Assembly: GCA_023079485.1 (NCBI GenBank)
Contig: CM041104.1
Coordinates: forward strand, 4,403,676-4,467,675
Origin: Archilochus colubris
Lineage: Eukaryota; Chordata; Aves; Apodiformes; Trochilidae
Length of the DNA: 64,000 nt
Direction of reading: 5' to 3'
Shown here: positions 21,761 to 34,587 of the stretch, piece after piece
Numbering within the stretch: the first letter of the stretch is position 1
Layout: every line of letters begins with the position of its first letter
Translations under genes and position numbers: made by a program
The notes under the pieces: model-generated
The model's input: the letters and a program-made list of their open reading frames with translations, nothing else
Told to the model about the DNA's origin: nothing
Databases searched by the model: none

Positions 21761-24700
21761 CCAGAGAAACTCATGAGAAATTTAGCAATTGTGTTTTCCA
21801 AGCAGGTTTTGAATGCTCTGTGGTAAATAAGGCCTCAAGCCACATGCTGAATAATGACACTGTAACAAAATATTGAGTGTCTGCTTATTAAGTGATCACT
21901 GTCCATCCTGAGGTAGAATCTAGTGGAAACCAAGACATAATCCTATATTTAAAGAGTGAATCATAATGCAGATGAGTAAGGTTTTATGGTTAGGTTTAGT
22001 TCTGACTTTTTGATCACTTGGTTTTGCAGACATAAATGGTGCCTGTGCAAAAGGATAATTGTGTCTAAAAAACCCCCCCAAAACCAAAATCTGAACTTGA
22101 AAATCCTTGTTATTCAAAGAAAAATGCAGGGTTTCAATTCTTATCTCTGTAGATGAGATGGATTTTGATGCCTGGTGAGTTTTGAAGAGGAAGAGACATT
22201 GCAGCTTATACTAGTTGAGAAAGTTTTCAAGAAAATATTAAAATTTAGGTTGTTGCCTCTGCTTTATTTTTTTAAATATAAGAAAAGCTTGCCAGATGGG
22301 AAAGCTGGTAGTGGAAATAGTTTTGAAATGAATCCATAGATTCTTGCACACACCTGCATGGGCTCCTGCAGAATTTGCATGGGGTATGGCAGTACATTCT
22401 GTTATTAGCACTTCTTACAGCTTGTGGAAGAAGACTCCTAGGTTCTGTAGTAATCAAGCTATAGCTTTCACAGAGCTAGACAGACTACTTATTAAAGATA
22501 AAAGAATATTTTGGCATGAGAACAAATGGATATTATTGGCTATGAATAAATTCAGTCTGGAAAACAAAGTTTTTTAGCCGCCACAGCAACAGGATTCTCA
22601 AGTGGCTTCCCAGTGGGAGGAAACATGGAGTTTCCTAGTTCCCTCACACCCTGTCCGATGAAAATAAAGGAGGTTGTAGTGCTGAAGATCTTTATGAGAA
22701 CAGACTGGGCTTAAGAACCTAGGATGCTGGTTTCTAGTCCCATATCTGCCGTTTCCACTTCCACTAAAATCAGCCCTCACAAGGCTGATGTTTTCCTTAT
22801 ACACTTCACACATGGGGGAAATGACTTCCTAGATGGATGAAAGGAGAAATCCAGTCTCCCTAAGCTTCATTAATGAGGACTTATGAGCAGAGTAAGGAGT
22901 CAGAAGGGCCTATTTACAAATGAGACAGATCCTAGTTATGAAAAAGTCGAGCACTCTGCCTGCTTGTGCAGCTTTGCAAACCCTTCCCTGCCCTCTGAAA
23001 GATGAAAGGCATCCCTGGAACCTGGGTCTGGCCTGTGGTGGGGTGCTGTCTGTAACCCCCATGATTCTTCTCCTCTTCCTTAGTCTCTGATGCCTGCAAA
23101 GTAGGGCTGCATTGGCTGTGCTGATAAAGGATCCTTTGCAGACACAAAGCAGAGAGGAACAATTCCAGGCTGCTTTGCAAGTCACATGGAACAAAACATA
23201 GCTGCCCCTGCACCTTGTGAGTGGTGTACAGTGTGGCTGATTGCTCAGCCATCAGCAGGAGGCAGCCTGGGGTGAACTATTCCTGCTGGTTTGCCACTAT
23301 TAAGATCCAGCAGTACCTTGATGTTTCCTCACTGGCAATAATTTGCAGGATTAAATACTTCAAGCCACTCTAAAATTAGTTCCAGGAGGCATTTTGTGCT
23401 TTCATTTCAGAGCTCTCATGAGCCTTTCCCACTTTGTAAGTCTGCTACAGCTAATTACCTGATGGTTACAGTACTCCAGAAGATTTTAAATATCTGTCTT
23501 TTCCTCTAGCCTAAAGACTCAGGTGAGGCTGCAGTGTCAAACTTGTACTTGGAGTGTTTGCCAAGCACTGTAACTAGCTCAGACAGCTTCATGAGATGGA
23601 CAAATAAACCACAACAGACAATATTACCTTCATCCAGTGGCTCCATCCAAGATTCAAAGCAAACATTTTTTTGGCCTTTCAAAACATCCCAGAAACCCAC
23701 TGAAAGAAACCCTTTTATGTATTGAGCCCTCTACATCTGTCTGATCCATTGGAGAGGCTGCAAAGTTACAGCAGACATTTTCATCAGGACCACCTTCAGG
23801 GCTGTGGTTTAAGAGTTTGCTAGGAATATTTTGTATTTTATTTTAGGAACACCTGTACCACATGGTGCTGCTCTCTATCCTATGCTGGTTTGTAGCTGTC
23901 AGAGCCAGAAATAGAATAATTTTAGAAGTAGTGAGAAAATTTGTCCCATCTGCAAAAAATGCACATCTCAAGGAGAAGACTGTGGGCCCTCCATCTGTAA
24001 AAATCCACTGGCAATGGTATCACCCACTTGAAGATAAAGTTCACTCTGCTTGGTGTTTCTGGCCACATTTATTGGCCCGTGCTGGCCATGGCCATGCCAT
24101 GAACTACTTTATTCCCATCCTTTCCTGGCCCCTTTGGGATGATTCACTTTCTGAATATATGTGTCATTTATAAAAAGTTTTTCTCTCCTGACCACTGCAG
24201 AAATCCAGAGGGATTTTTTTTCCCCTACTTGTGATTTAACTGGCTGATTTTTTTTTTCACCTGGCTCCATGCCCAAAATAGATGATCTTTCTCTTATGCT
24301 TCTCAGGGTCACCATTGCTGTTAGCATCTTTTAAAATGTTCATGCTCATTGCTCTGAGGCATCAAGGCAAGCACAGTTTCCTTCACCACTTCCCAGCCTT
24401 ATTTGGGTTTGGTGTTCATGTTATTAAACCTGTGGCAATTTGAAACCCATTGCATGCATCCTCATTCCAGTAGCAAATATTTTCACCCTTTGAGCCCTCA
24501 CAAAATAAATAGAAATTGTTTGCTTGTTTATTCTGAATACAGATGTCCATCACCTTCAGCTTGTTATCCAGTGAAGCTGTTCACCACTGCTGTCCAGTGT
24601 TCATTCCATAAAAAGATCACCAGTCATGGCTGTGGACCTCAGCACACCATTACAGTATCTGAAGTCACAGTTTTCAAATACAGTGAGCTAACATGAAACT

Positions 24701-24799
24701 TCTGAGCTGTAAATACTGAGATCCTCATCCTAGCCCAATTGCAGGACATAGTTGCCTCAACATGATTTTCAGTGTTTACACCTAGGTGTAACATTTGAA
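21761..24799. other. Non-coding DNA, nothing firmly recognised
   Basis: A faint MIR-like phrase occurs near 22715-22770 ('ggtttctagtcccatatctg'). Otherwise there is no gene or repeat that I can support. Confidence 0.45.
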
Positions 24800-24880
24800 A
24801 ACTCTGTTCTGAGACCCAGGTTCTTTGAAGTCAATGGGAGTTTCAGTTTGACTTCCACAGAAGAAGGGTTGGGCTCTTTG
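24800..24880 (+). repeat. Relic of a palindromic amniote repeat
   Basis: Contains 'tgaagtcaatgggagtttca' followed by 'gacttcc' and 'gggttgggct', the core order of an old palindromic repeat common in reptile and bird genomes (compare 29179-29247 and 40979-41051). I cannot assign a family name. It is probably a non-autonomous DNA-transposon-type element. Confidence 0.5.
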
Positions 24881-26924
24881 TTCTTTTGTCTAATCCAATT
24901 TGTGAGTAATTGCTACAATCCAAGTGATGGCCTGGATTTTCTAGCTTGTTTCCAAACTGTGCTCCTTCTGAGACCAGAGTCCTTTTCTGCCTCTCCCAAA
25001 ACAAATGCTGAAGGAGCATGGATAGAGGAAATCCCTTCAAACTGAGTAAACAGCTCGTGAGGGTAGGCCAGCAGGATTCATTCATGCTCATTCAGCCTAG
25101 GCTGGCTGGTTTGCTTCCAGTTGGAGCACTCTCTTCATTACAGGCCCCCTGGGGAATGTTAATCTGTACAGTATAAACATTTATAAACATCTACTAAATC
25201 ATTACACTTCAGCTGCCCCATAAACACTCCTGAATGCTTTCCTTAGGCAGCATTGGTTGGGTAACGTGTGGCTTTTTGGAATGAGCTTATGGGTGTTTGG
25301 CACCGGTAGAAATATGGGGAGAGGGCAGGAGAGGTTAAATAACATTGTTTGAGCTCCATGAATTATTTAGGATGAAGGTAGAAGTTGTATGTGAAGGATT
25401 AAAATGGGTCTTGCTGGTAGATGTTGAGAACAACCCAAGTTATAGAAGGGCTAAGGCAACCTCTCAGCTTTGCACAATGGATTTCAGTGATGCTGTTGCC
25501 ATGAACATCACAAAATGCACTCACCACTAGAACACTTGACATTTATGGGCCCAGGCAATACATCATTATTCATCTAGGACTGCAGCACTAGCTGCCTCTG
25601 AAAGAACTGACTGATGCAAGGAAAAGTGTAGACATAACTTCTGAAAACTGAGCCAGAACTAACATAACCCACAGAGCTGTAATCAGCTGGCCCACAACTC
25701 TAGGACTTGCTTGTATGTGCTTACAGGACATGCAAGTATGTATTATGGGCAAAATAGATATGTTTGTGAACCAAAAATCAACATTTATACATATACATGC
25801 ACATATATGTGTACAGCAATCAGATTTGAATGCACACCTAGTGAAGCAAACCTTGTGCCTTAGGAAGTTGAACTTTTCAGCTCTGGATGGGATCTGTGCC
25901 CTTGCCTGAAGGTACCAGCATGAATGGCCACTACCAGCACTGGGGCACAGTAACTCCATACCCTGCTCTGAAATTTGTATGTGAATATAGAAGTCATAAG
26001 TAAAAAAAAAACAAAAAACAACCCTCATGATTTAGGCTTAGATGGGTGAAGAATAGTTCCCACAGTTAGTATTTTTGTTTATCTGCAGGTGTTTTGACAA
26101 GCTGGGAACTGACAGAGGTGATGTTAATTACTATAAGGAGTGTGTATGGGTAATGTAACATGAGCAGAAGTTGAAGGTGGTGCATGTGAGAGGTGTTTAC
26201 TGACAGTCTGATGAATAGCTAGCAACTTGATTTTTTAAATCATCTTAGCAAAATTATTTAATTGGCTACTATGATCATATCATAACCTACACTTGAGCAA
26301 ATATGCATTTGTGCAGAGGTCTACTTTACCTGTACATCTCTCAGCTTTGTGGCTGGTGGTAACATCTCAGTCTTCAGCCACTAATGGGAGTCTCCTTTTG
26401 TGTCTCTTTCTTGTACTCATAGTACACAGTCACTGCCTTCCAGCTGTGACCACACCTGTTTCTAAAACCAGGGCAGAGAAAACAGAAGACTTATTCCTAG
26501 GTGGATCTGGATGCACAACATAGGCAAGCCAGAGGGCAGAAATCCTCCCTGATAGACACTGAGCCATGACTGTGCCTTTTCTGGCCCAGCCTCTCTGCAC
26601 TCTCATTGCCAAATTAACAACTGGAGTGAGAACATGAAAATACAACAGCTCCAAAATTGTTTGAATAACCTCAAAGCCATGGATCAGGGGGCTGTGAGGT
26701 CTCCAGACTATGGTCTGCTCTGTACTGACCTACTCAGACACCAGCACCAGGCTAAATGTCCTGACCAGGAGCACCCTGGGTCTTGGTGCCTTGCAAGAAA
26801 AGGGGACAATGAAGGCTGATTTTACTGGTCACGCTTACTAAAACATGAAATCAAGCTATCCCCCTCATAGGCTAAAGGTGACATTACCATATTTCCCTTT
26901 CCAGCTTGTAAATCTCTGTTTATA
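24881..26924. other. Non-coding DNA, nothing recognised
   Basis: A slightly more complex stretch at 25140-25370 has enhancer-like texture but lacks a distinctive motif cluster. A 146-codon minus-strand frame (25588-26028) has no family resemblance. Confidence 0.45.
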
Positions 26925-26970
26925 TAAAAATATATATAGATATAAATATGTAGAGATAGATACATATATA
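26925..26970. repeat. AT-rich (TATA/GATA)-like low-complexity tract
   Basis: Run of TATATA, GATATA and TAGATA units; simple sequence. Confidence 0.7.
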
Positions 26971-27044
26971 GCTGACAACACTAGGAGTGGGTGATTTTTC
27001 CACAGCTCTTCTGTGCCATGTAATGAGGTGGGTGATTGAAAATC

Positions 27045-27450
27045 TGTTCTATATGGTCAAGGATCCAGCTCACAAAAAGCATTACACATTATTAGCTTCA
27101 ATTGGTCTTTTAACATCCATTTTAAAGGGTCAATAAATGAGTTTGCCTAGAGGTAAAGCAGTTGTTATCATGTGTGGGGTTAGGTCACAGCTGGAGGGCA
27201 CTGGCAGGGCCAGGCTGGCTGGCTGCATGTGTAAGAGACTTCAGTCTCTAGAGTCAGTGTTCTATTAATTTTACAGTACCTTAAATTCATATTGTAATTA
27301 TGAGAAATAAGCAGAAAGGTCTCCTTTTTAATAGAAAATAAGTTTTAAAACATCTGGAGCCTATTACCCTCCTAAATTCTAATTATATTACAGCTGGACT
27401 TTTATCTGGGTACGCTGCAAATAGCTTGGATGTATGTTTCCCAAGTTGAC
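27045..27450. promoter_or_regulatory. Possible conserved non-coding element
   Basis: AT-rich, non-repetitive sequence with several TAAT and ATTA cores ('ttctattaattttacag', 'ctaattatattacag') and a 'cttcaattggtc' CAAT-type motif. It is split by a short GC-richer patch at 27175-27235. Evidence is textural only. Confidence 0.25.
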
Positions 27451-28708
27451 AACAGGAACCAGTGGACAGGAGAGAGAAGAGAGCAGAGTAACAGCATGAA
27501 GTTTATGAGTGTCAAATTTTGAATTTTATATTTTCATCTTTAAATATCGAAGTTGAATTTTGATAATTTAATTCAAAAACCAAAGTAAATGTAGTGGTCT
27601 CATAGAAGCCCCTAGTGGGCATCATTTATCCAGTTGAAAAGATCACCGTATGTTTTAACATTATGAAGTCTTTGATTGGAAAGAAAAGCTTGGAATATCC
27701 TTAGCTAGGAGGACTGGGAGACAGGGAAACTTTTAAATGTGAAGGCTGTTGTACATCCTCCCAGAGCTCTCTGGGATAATATGTGATGCAATACAGAAAT
27801 TGCAGAGATGCAGGGAGCCCAAAGCTCCTGATGTGACAGCATTTTTAGTGTTTGTCCAGGATCTTTTTGAGGATCTTTTTGAGCAGCTCCTGCCCCCTGC
27901 TTCTCTTACTTTCCAGTCTTTTATACTTCTCTCCACCAGCCTCATCCTTGTGAGCATTCTCAGTCTGCCCTTCCTTCTCTTCCCCCCTTCCTATTCCAGC
28001 TCCAGGGGCTGTACCCTGAATTCCAGTTTTAGGTTGTGTCTGTATCATGGCAAATGTCACTGTACCCTTGCTCTGCTGCCAAGGGACACAGACCTTGCTT
28101 TCCAGAATTGCTCCCATGAATGGATATACAGGTGGGAATATCTGTGGAGGCAAAGTTTTTTCTTTCAATGTAAATACCAGAAAATGCTCACAGGAGGCAC
28201 TTCTGTAACTCTGGGGAAAGCATCTGTGTCCATATAGCTGCTTCTCCAGCTGTTCCCAGCTAATTAAGGAGTCAGAACATGGGATTTTTATCCCGAAAAG
28301 GCAGCTTCCATTTTGTCAGTCCTCCTTCCTCCAGTATTGCCTGCACACTGATGACTGGAAATACTTTTTGCAAAGATAATTTTGGCCAACTTATTTCAAA
28401 TAGAAAATATGCATATATAGAAAGTTAAGGATTGTTCATGAACAACTAGAAACTGGGAAAAGAGGCAAGGTCAGCTGAAGAGAGCCCTTATAATTTTGTT
28501 CCTTCTGAGGAAATAGATAAGTTATACATAGTCCTTAGATTGACCCAATGCATAAAAACAAATCCTGCAGCCAGCTTTAGAGATAAGCACAGCTTCAGAG
28601 TTCCCTGGACAGTGTTTTCCAACACTACTGTACAGTTCAACTCAGTGACTTCAAGCCAATGAGCAGATTTGGCTGTGGAAATCATTTTGTTTCTTCCTTT
28701 CCTTGCAG
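27451..28708. other. Non-coding DNA; 12-bp tandem duplication
   Basis: Two adjacent copies of 'gatctttttgag' lie at about 27860-27883. The 162-codon plus-strand frame at 27749-28237 runs through pyrimidine-rich sequence and does not resemble a protein family. Confidence 0.45.
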
Positions 28709-28822
28709 CATGAGTTTGGGCAGAGGGAAACCTTTACTGTTAAAAGTTCAATTCTGTTTAATTGTGTCTGTATCTCAGCCTTTAGTCAGTGTTTTGCAAT
28801 AAAACATGATCAGGAGACCTTG
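28709..28822 (+). other. Candidate 3'-terminal exon with poly(A) signal
   Basis: A strong 3' splice-site signal ('tttcttcctttccttgcag', ending 28708) precedes a segment with AATAAA at 28798-28803, followed by T-rich sequence. One frame opens with ATG at 28710 and stops after about 30 codons, with the TAA of that frame inside the AATAAA. The protein is unrecognisable, so a lncRNA terminal exon is more plausible than a coding one. No upstream partner exon was identified confidently. Confidence 0.2.
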
Positions 28823-29178
28823 TCTAACTTTACCCCTGCTTTTTCATGCCAGTACTTCTAGAAGTAGCCACAACTGTGTTATGTACAGACATATGAATGA
28901 TTCAGGTCTTTAAATTAGTCCCTTACAAACTAAACTTGTCCCTATCTCAAGTGTGTGCTTAGCCTGAAGTAGGTGGGATATTTATTGTAGCAAAGGAAAT
29001 AAGTGGACAAACTTGTGGCTTCAAGAAAACTCCTTTCTCGTGCATGCAGTGGATGTGTTTTGGAGGGAGAGGGACAAGAGGAGGAAAGTGAAAGATACTT
29101 GTTCCAAAGCAGCATAAGTTCTTTAGTTTTTTTCCAGAAGTGTCAATTCAGAACCTTTCTTTAGCAATAAATGTGTGA

Positions 29179-29247
29179 AGGGCTTGATCCAAAAGCTGTC
29201 AATAGGAGCTTTGACTATTGGCTGTACTGGGGTTTGGATTGGGCCCT
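29179..29247. repeat. Palindromic amniote repeat, well-preserved copy
   Basis: The ends are inverted: 'agggcttgatccaaa' on the left and the complement of 'agggcccaatccaaa' on the right, with 'gtcaataggagctttgacta' in the centre. This fits an old palindromic repeat whose arms read roughly GGGCYTGATCCAAA and whose middle contains the inverted CATTGAC/GTCAATG core. It probably represents a short non-autonomous DNA transposon. Related copies lie at 24.8, 35.55 and 41.0 kb. Confidence 0.6.
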
Positions 29248-29254
29248 AAATCCT

Positions 29255-29800
29255 ACAGCTGTGCCTATTAATAATTAAGTAAAAAGGATTGGCAAAGTTT
29301 TTCATCCACTGTAAACAAACATGTTTCCACTATGAAGCACATTTAATGGAGTTTTGCAGTATTGGTCTCCTGGGCAAGCATATTAGTCTCTGCTTTCCCT
29401 CCCAGTCCTAATGGCCACAGCCAAGAAGGGGGCTGGGCTGGGGGGGCTGGTTTGAGCTGTGAAGGAGGCTGGTTTTTATCCACATTGAGTGGAGAGGCAT
29501 AAATTGGCATTCCATATCATCATAAAAAAAATTCCCAGCAATTATTAAAAGATTCTTATCTCTTGCTCCCTACATGGATAATGAGATCCCTCTCTGCTGG
29601 ACTGAGACAGGCTGTCTCTCAGCTCACTTAATGAAATGGACCCAAGTTTGCAAATTAGCATAGCCCTGACTCCAAACGTAACCTCTTGTTGTCTAGTTGT
29701 ACATCAAGGCCCCTGGCTTATGTCTTTTCTTATTAACACCCCGTAATCATGTCAGCCCTCTTTAGTTTTCATTTCCTGTTTCCTTTTACAAATTTACTTT
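29255..29800. promoter_or_regulatory. Candidate conserved element cluster with forkhead and POU motifs
   Basis: Contains 'cctattaataattaag' (29263-29278), a forkhead core TGTAAACA (29310-29317), and 'tttgcaaattagcat' (about 29647-29661), which combines a POU-type octamer relative and a TAAT-like core. The 29480-29800 part is long, non-repetitive and motif-dense. It is interrupted at 29428-29446 by a quadruplex motif. The block resembles a developmental enhancer in texture; function is inferred. Confidence 0.4.
29428..29446 (+). other. G-quadruplex-forming motif
   Basis: G runs of 5, 3 and 7 separated by CT dinucleotides; the seven-G run can supply two of the four triplets. It lies between the two halves of the candidate enhancer block. 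Confidence 0.55.
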
Positions 29801-29944
29801 TGAGCTTTGGGCACGTTGTTGGATGTCTTTGGATGAGCTGGGATTTTATTTTTGTTTCATTTTTTAGAGTTACTGAAGTAGAAGTTTATCTGTGGGTACT
29901 AATGTGGATCTAGGGAATCTGTTTTCTGTTTCATATTTTTGCTG

Positions 29945-30110
29945 GTTGTTTGCCATGTGATCTTAAACCAGCTCTGTTCGTATCTCTGTGCTCATTTCCC
30001 TTCAATTTTTATTTATTTATTTATTTTTATATTCTAGAATGCAAAATCTCATAAGGCAGAGACTTTGTCTTACCATATATTTGGTCAGTGCCTTGCAAAC
30101 AGCATTTTTG
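29945..30110 (+). mobile_element. MIR/L2-like ancient retroposon relic
   Basis: 'catgtgatcttaaaccagct' and 'ctgtgctcatttcccttc' resemble a MIR-type core. After an ATTT tract, 'tctagaatgcaaaatctcat', 'aaggcagagactttgtctta' and 'cagtgccttgcaaacag' match the order of the L2-type 3' end ('tagactgtaagctc...gagggcagggactttgtct...cagtgcctggcaca'). Strongly decayed. The L2-like right half (30032-30104) is the more convincing part. Confidence 0.5.
30006..30031 (+). repeat. (ATTT)n microsatellite
   Basis: About five ATTT units in a T-rich context, embedded in the retroposon relic. Confidence 0.8.
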
Positions 30111-32975
30111 TTTCTGTGAGGGTGTCTGTGTAATGGTTTTTTAATAATAATAAGGAGCAGTAATATTGTACTCTAGCAAGCACAGTATGCCAAAGGCTTT
30201 CTAAGAAGTCAAGTAGGACGAAGCCTTGGAAACTCTCTTTCCCTTCTCCCTCCCCTGATGTGAAACTTCATTGTTGGACCTTTAGAGTAATAAATCAAAG
30301 CAACTGAAAGAACTGAATCATGATTTCTTTGCCCATGTGTTGCTGACCCAATCTGTCTTTGATAAGGCAGTGCCCTTCCACTTTATCCACTACCCTACTA
30401 ATTATCCTTCACTTTCATGAGCACTAAAATCCACGCACATGTTAGAATAAAAAAAAAAGAAACAAGGAAGTGATTAGTTGTGTACCAGATAAGAAGCAGC
30501 CCACAGTGTTAGCTGGCTAATAACATTTTTCTAAGATTTCTTTCTTTTTTTCCTTTTTTTCCTTTTCCTGGGATGAATTTTCTTTCACTTGCATCCAGTG
30601 CAGTAAAAAATACTTTTGGTTTGTCACACAAAAGATAACTCTTCAATGCAAAGCTTTAGTGTATGTCTTTCAAAGATTTATTCCTTTATCAAGTGTTAAT
30701 TTAAGAAGGGGATGCCATGTAGGTAAGGCAATGACATCAGTGGTAGGCTACAGGGCAGCAGATTTATTAATTTAATAGGTTTATCCATTTTACAGCTTGG
30801 ATAATCATATTTCACTAAACTGGTACACAAGGAGGCCTCAGCCCATCTGACAGCTTTATTCTTGTGTGAGTTAACAAGCACATTTTGTACCCATGACCTT
30901 GTGAATTGTAAAAGTGTGAGGAGCTAGAGAGGAATGACAGACCAAATCCAAGAAACATGTTAGCATTTCAGTTTTCCTGAGTGAGATTTATAAAGGTAGG
31001 AGTGAGGAATCTCAGCTGCAAAGATAACTCAAACATTTGTTACTTTATTTGGTTTAAGAAAATATGCAGAATTTTAAAACTATATATTTAGGGATTGTTC
31101 ACTTTAAAAGTATGGGACTAATATGGCAAAGACATCAATTAACAGTAGGATTCCTCCCTTGACAATAGGGGAGTTTTTCCTCACCTGTCATTTCTAGAAA
31201 AGAATTGACTTGTTTTTTGTCTAAGGTAAATATATTTACTAGATATTCACGTTTACTCCTTGTGCCTCTCTGCATACTGTGGCCACTAAATTCTTCTATA
31301 AACATTTAAAATTCTTGAAACTGGCTGAAATGTAATGAGATTAAGCAAAGGATAGAGCTAGGTTTTTAAAAATGCCTAATTAAAAGACATAGTTAAAAAC
31401 CTCAAGTGTGCATGTGTTTTGTTTTAAAGCATTTCTTATTTATCGTATAGTCAGGAAAGCAAGCATGCACTCCATCAGGGTTTTGGTCTGCTAGGGCTTT
31501 TTTGTCTTTCTGAAAATGTGGGAAGAAAAAGAAAATATTTTCCAGTTGTTTAAAAACTTGCACTTAAAGCTGGACTTTTTGTAAAAAACACATTTGAGTT
31601 TATTGTTGAAAAGATGACATGTTCATGAAGAAGATATTTCCTGGGCAGAATAACACTGTACTGAAACTTCTCTCCAGTAAAATTTAACATAAAAGTAAGA
31701 GCCAACCCTACTCTGTCCTTTTTATAAAAACAAAAGCTGAGCTACTTACAGAGTACTGACTGCCAGCTCTTCAAATGAAAGAGCAAATGCCTTGGACTTC
31801 ATCATAAAATGGTCCATTTGGCATCCCTGAAAGAACTGAAAGGATTGTAGACCTCAGGGAGGGTTTTTTTTTTTTTTTTTTCATTTATATTCAAACTGCT
31901 TTACACAATTCTTAACATGTAAAAAGGAATATTTTGTGCAAATCAAAACTAAGATGTGAAGAGAGGAATTTCAATAGGTGGGACATCAGTTGAACAAGAC
32001 AGGCCAGTACTGAAACATGATGCGCTCTTAATTTCCTCTTGAATCCTCATGTCCCACCTGTCACTTGTTTGTGACAGCAGGTGATGACTGTTTAGCTCTT
32101 CTTAGGTGTCTGTGTGCTTTGAAGGCAGAGCAGAGGGGAAAACTTGCTGGGCAGGACTCAGGGCTTGTGGAGGGGCAGGAAATGCTGGGCTGGGATCTGC
32201 CAGCAGAGAGCTCTGCTGGATGCAAGGGAACAAACCCCAGGGATCAGGGTTCTGTTTGGAGGGTTTGTTTGACAAACTTCATCTCCTCTTCCAGTCACTT
32301 GTGCTCTGTGGTTATTCCACAGCCAATAGCATTTGGGTTTAAATTGTTTCATGAGGTTATCAAAGTTTTCAAGGTAATTAGTTTTTAAAGAAAATATTGT
32401 AACTGATGGTACATTTTGTGCCCCTGTATTTACACACCAGCATCTGAGCTTTCACCCTAAAGCACAGAAGAAGAGTCACAAGCTTATTCATTTTTCTAAC
32501 TTACTGCTAGAAATGTAATGCTTTTGCCTGGTTCACACTAGGAAAAAGACATTGCACAAACCTTTTGGCCCTTTCAAAATTAGCACAGCCTGAGATCCTT
32601 ATTGTATTATGGTGTTGATCCTCTTCTCTGCAGGTCTGGCAGGACTTGTCCAAGAAATGTCCCTTGGCTTGGTGGAGCTTGGTTTCATCAGGATCCTGTG
32701 CTTCTGTGATTCACTTATTTTGCTGGGCTGGAAGGCTGAGAGTTGGGATAATGTTTCCAAGGAGGTTTGATATCAATGTCCTACCATGTGAGGACATGTC
32801 ACCAGAGAAAGTGACTGCTTTTGTTACAGGATACCATGAGACATCTTACTATTAAGTTGGCCAGAAAGCACCTTCTTGATAAATGTGATGACATGGTCCC
32901 AGCAGGCTCTGGAGGGTTTGGTCCTTCCCTTTTTTCTTCTTCAAATAGGGGAACTTAAATGGAAAGATGCTCAGT
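30111..32975. other. AT-rich non-coding DNA
   Basis: An 18-T run lies at 31864-31881 and a short bulged hairpin at 32055-32083 ('cacctgtcac' facing 'gtgacagcaggtg'). No gene or repeat family is recognisable. Confidence 0.45.
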
Positions 32976-33290
32976 TGTGAGGATGCTTTATTGTTGGCTG
33001 TGGATACGTTACCAGTTGGGATCCCTAATTATTATCAATTTGCAGATTGCCTTGAATGTCTTATTAAGATTCCTGCAGAATGATTGATCATAATCAAAAA
33101 ATTAATCACCAATCAGCCCTGGCAATTAACATTAGCAAGTCTATTTGCATATATCTGTTAATTTATGCTGCTGCTGAAAGAAGGGACTTTTGTGGAATAT
33201 TATTGATTAGTGGAGAAGAGCCAGATGCTTCTGTCATTGGGACATTAGGCTTTATTAGGTGGGGCTAGTAATGTGTAAGAAATGGAAGGG
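32976..33290. promoter_or_regulatory. Candidate enhancer dense in homeodomain/PBX/POU motifs
   Basis: In about 300 bases there is a PBX/HOX-like 'tgattgatcataatcaa' (33081-33097), 'aattaatcaccaatcag' (33100-33116, including an inverted CCAAT relative), a perfect POU octamer ATTTGCAT (33143-33150), and several TAAT/ATTA cores ('ctaattattatcaatttgc', 'ggcaattaacatta'). This is the tightest cluster of developmental transcription-factor motifs I see. No exon or repeat explains the block, so a deeply conserved enhancer is the natural reading, to be confirmed by alignment. Confidence 0.5.
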
Positions 33291-34587
33291 CATTCCTGCA
33301 GTCAGCTGTAATGTAATCTTCAAGTGGCTGAAAGGAATTTCTTAAATGCATCCACTGAAATTTCTCAAAGATTGCAAAGTGGGATATTATGCTTTAAAGA
33401 AGCTTTGATTCTTTTTGCTCTTATTTACTGCAGATGCTGTAAATATCCATTGTGATAAAAACACTTGATAGTATTAGGCTAGATTGTGATGTTTACAAGA
33501 AGTTACTCAATAGATATATTTATTTACTGCTATGTATAAAGAATTTGCAGGCTTGCAATTATTTTACTAATTGTACTATTTAGACTATGAAGAATTGCAT
33601 GACTGTTCTAGAAGTGATTGACAATAGTTTATACTTTTCACTGAGTATGTCGTTTACTGATTTTTTACATCTTTTTTCATATTTTGTCTTTTTAAACTGA
33701 TATTTTTATTAATGCATTTGTAACCAGAGACTTACAATCCCTCTCATCAACACTGATTTTGTCTTTAACTTGTCTTGAAACTGCTTACAGGATAGTGCAT
33801 CTGTTTAAAATGTTACGAGTCTGGTGACATTTTCTGATATTTATAATCTCTTTACACCATAGCCTTTGCTTTTGCTTCAACATGCTTCAGTGTCTCTCAT
33901 ACCTGGTGCTGTAACTGCAGCTCCATGAAAATGCACAGTTTGCTATAAATTCAGATTTGGCTCTCATTCTTAGCTGCTGAAAAAGTAGGAACAAATTCAT
34001 TTAGACCACTTAAACCTCTTTAACCATTGCTGCTCTATAAATAAGAGCAGAATTAAATCTGTGTTCACTAAAAAGAGGTGGTTAACATTTTAAGTAACAG
34101 GATTGTGTTGATAATAAAAACCAACACCACCAGGGTTTCTCTGCCCCTAGTTTCTGAATTAAAAAAGGTGGAAGAATTCAAAAGATGTTTTTGTTAAAAA
34201 AAAAAAATCATTCTTTTGATAAAATTTAATTTCCAGTTACCTTGCAAACTTGAAATCTTTGTAGTTCTTACTGGATTTTAAAAGAACCTCTTACCTTGAA
34301 TCTCTAAAATTCTGTGCTGATTTTAAACTAAAAAGTGTTCTCTTTAAAAAACATGAGTAAATCATGGAAAACTCTATTTGTAACATAGCTGGATCAGTTC
34401 ATTCTCTGATGTCAGCTCTTTACTTATTTCAGTCTCTCTTGAAGTAAGATTATTTTTATGTATCTGTCAGTATACACTAATCTGTTTTGCAGACTTTGAA
34501 GGCCTGTGTCCTTAATGATATTAATAATATTTCTCAAAAGAGACTTTATGAATGAATTCTGCCATTGAGTTCTTATGGGGACAGAAT
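33291..34587. other. Very AT-rich non-coding DNA
   Basis: Nothing identified apart from an A-run near 34197-34208. It could be an extension of the adjacent candidate enhancer at its left edge. Confidence 0.4.

Noticed and set aside
27749..28237. 162-codon plus-strand open frame
   Set aside because: Starts at a non-ATG codon and passes through pyrimidine-rich DNA giving leucine/phenylalanine/serine runs; no family resemblance.
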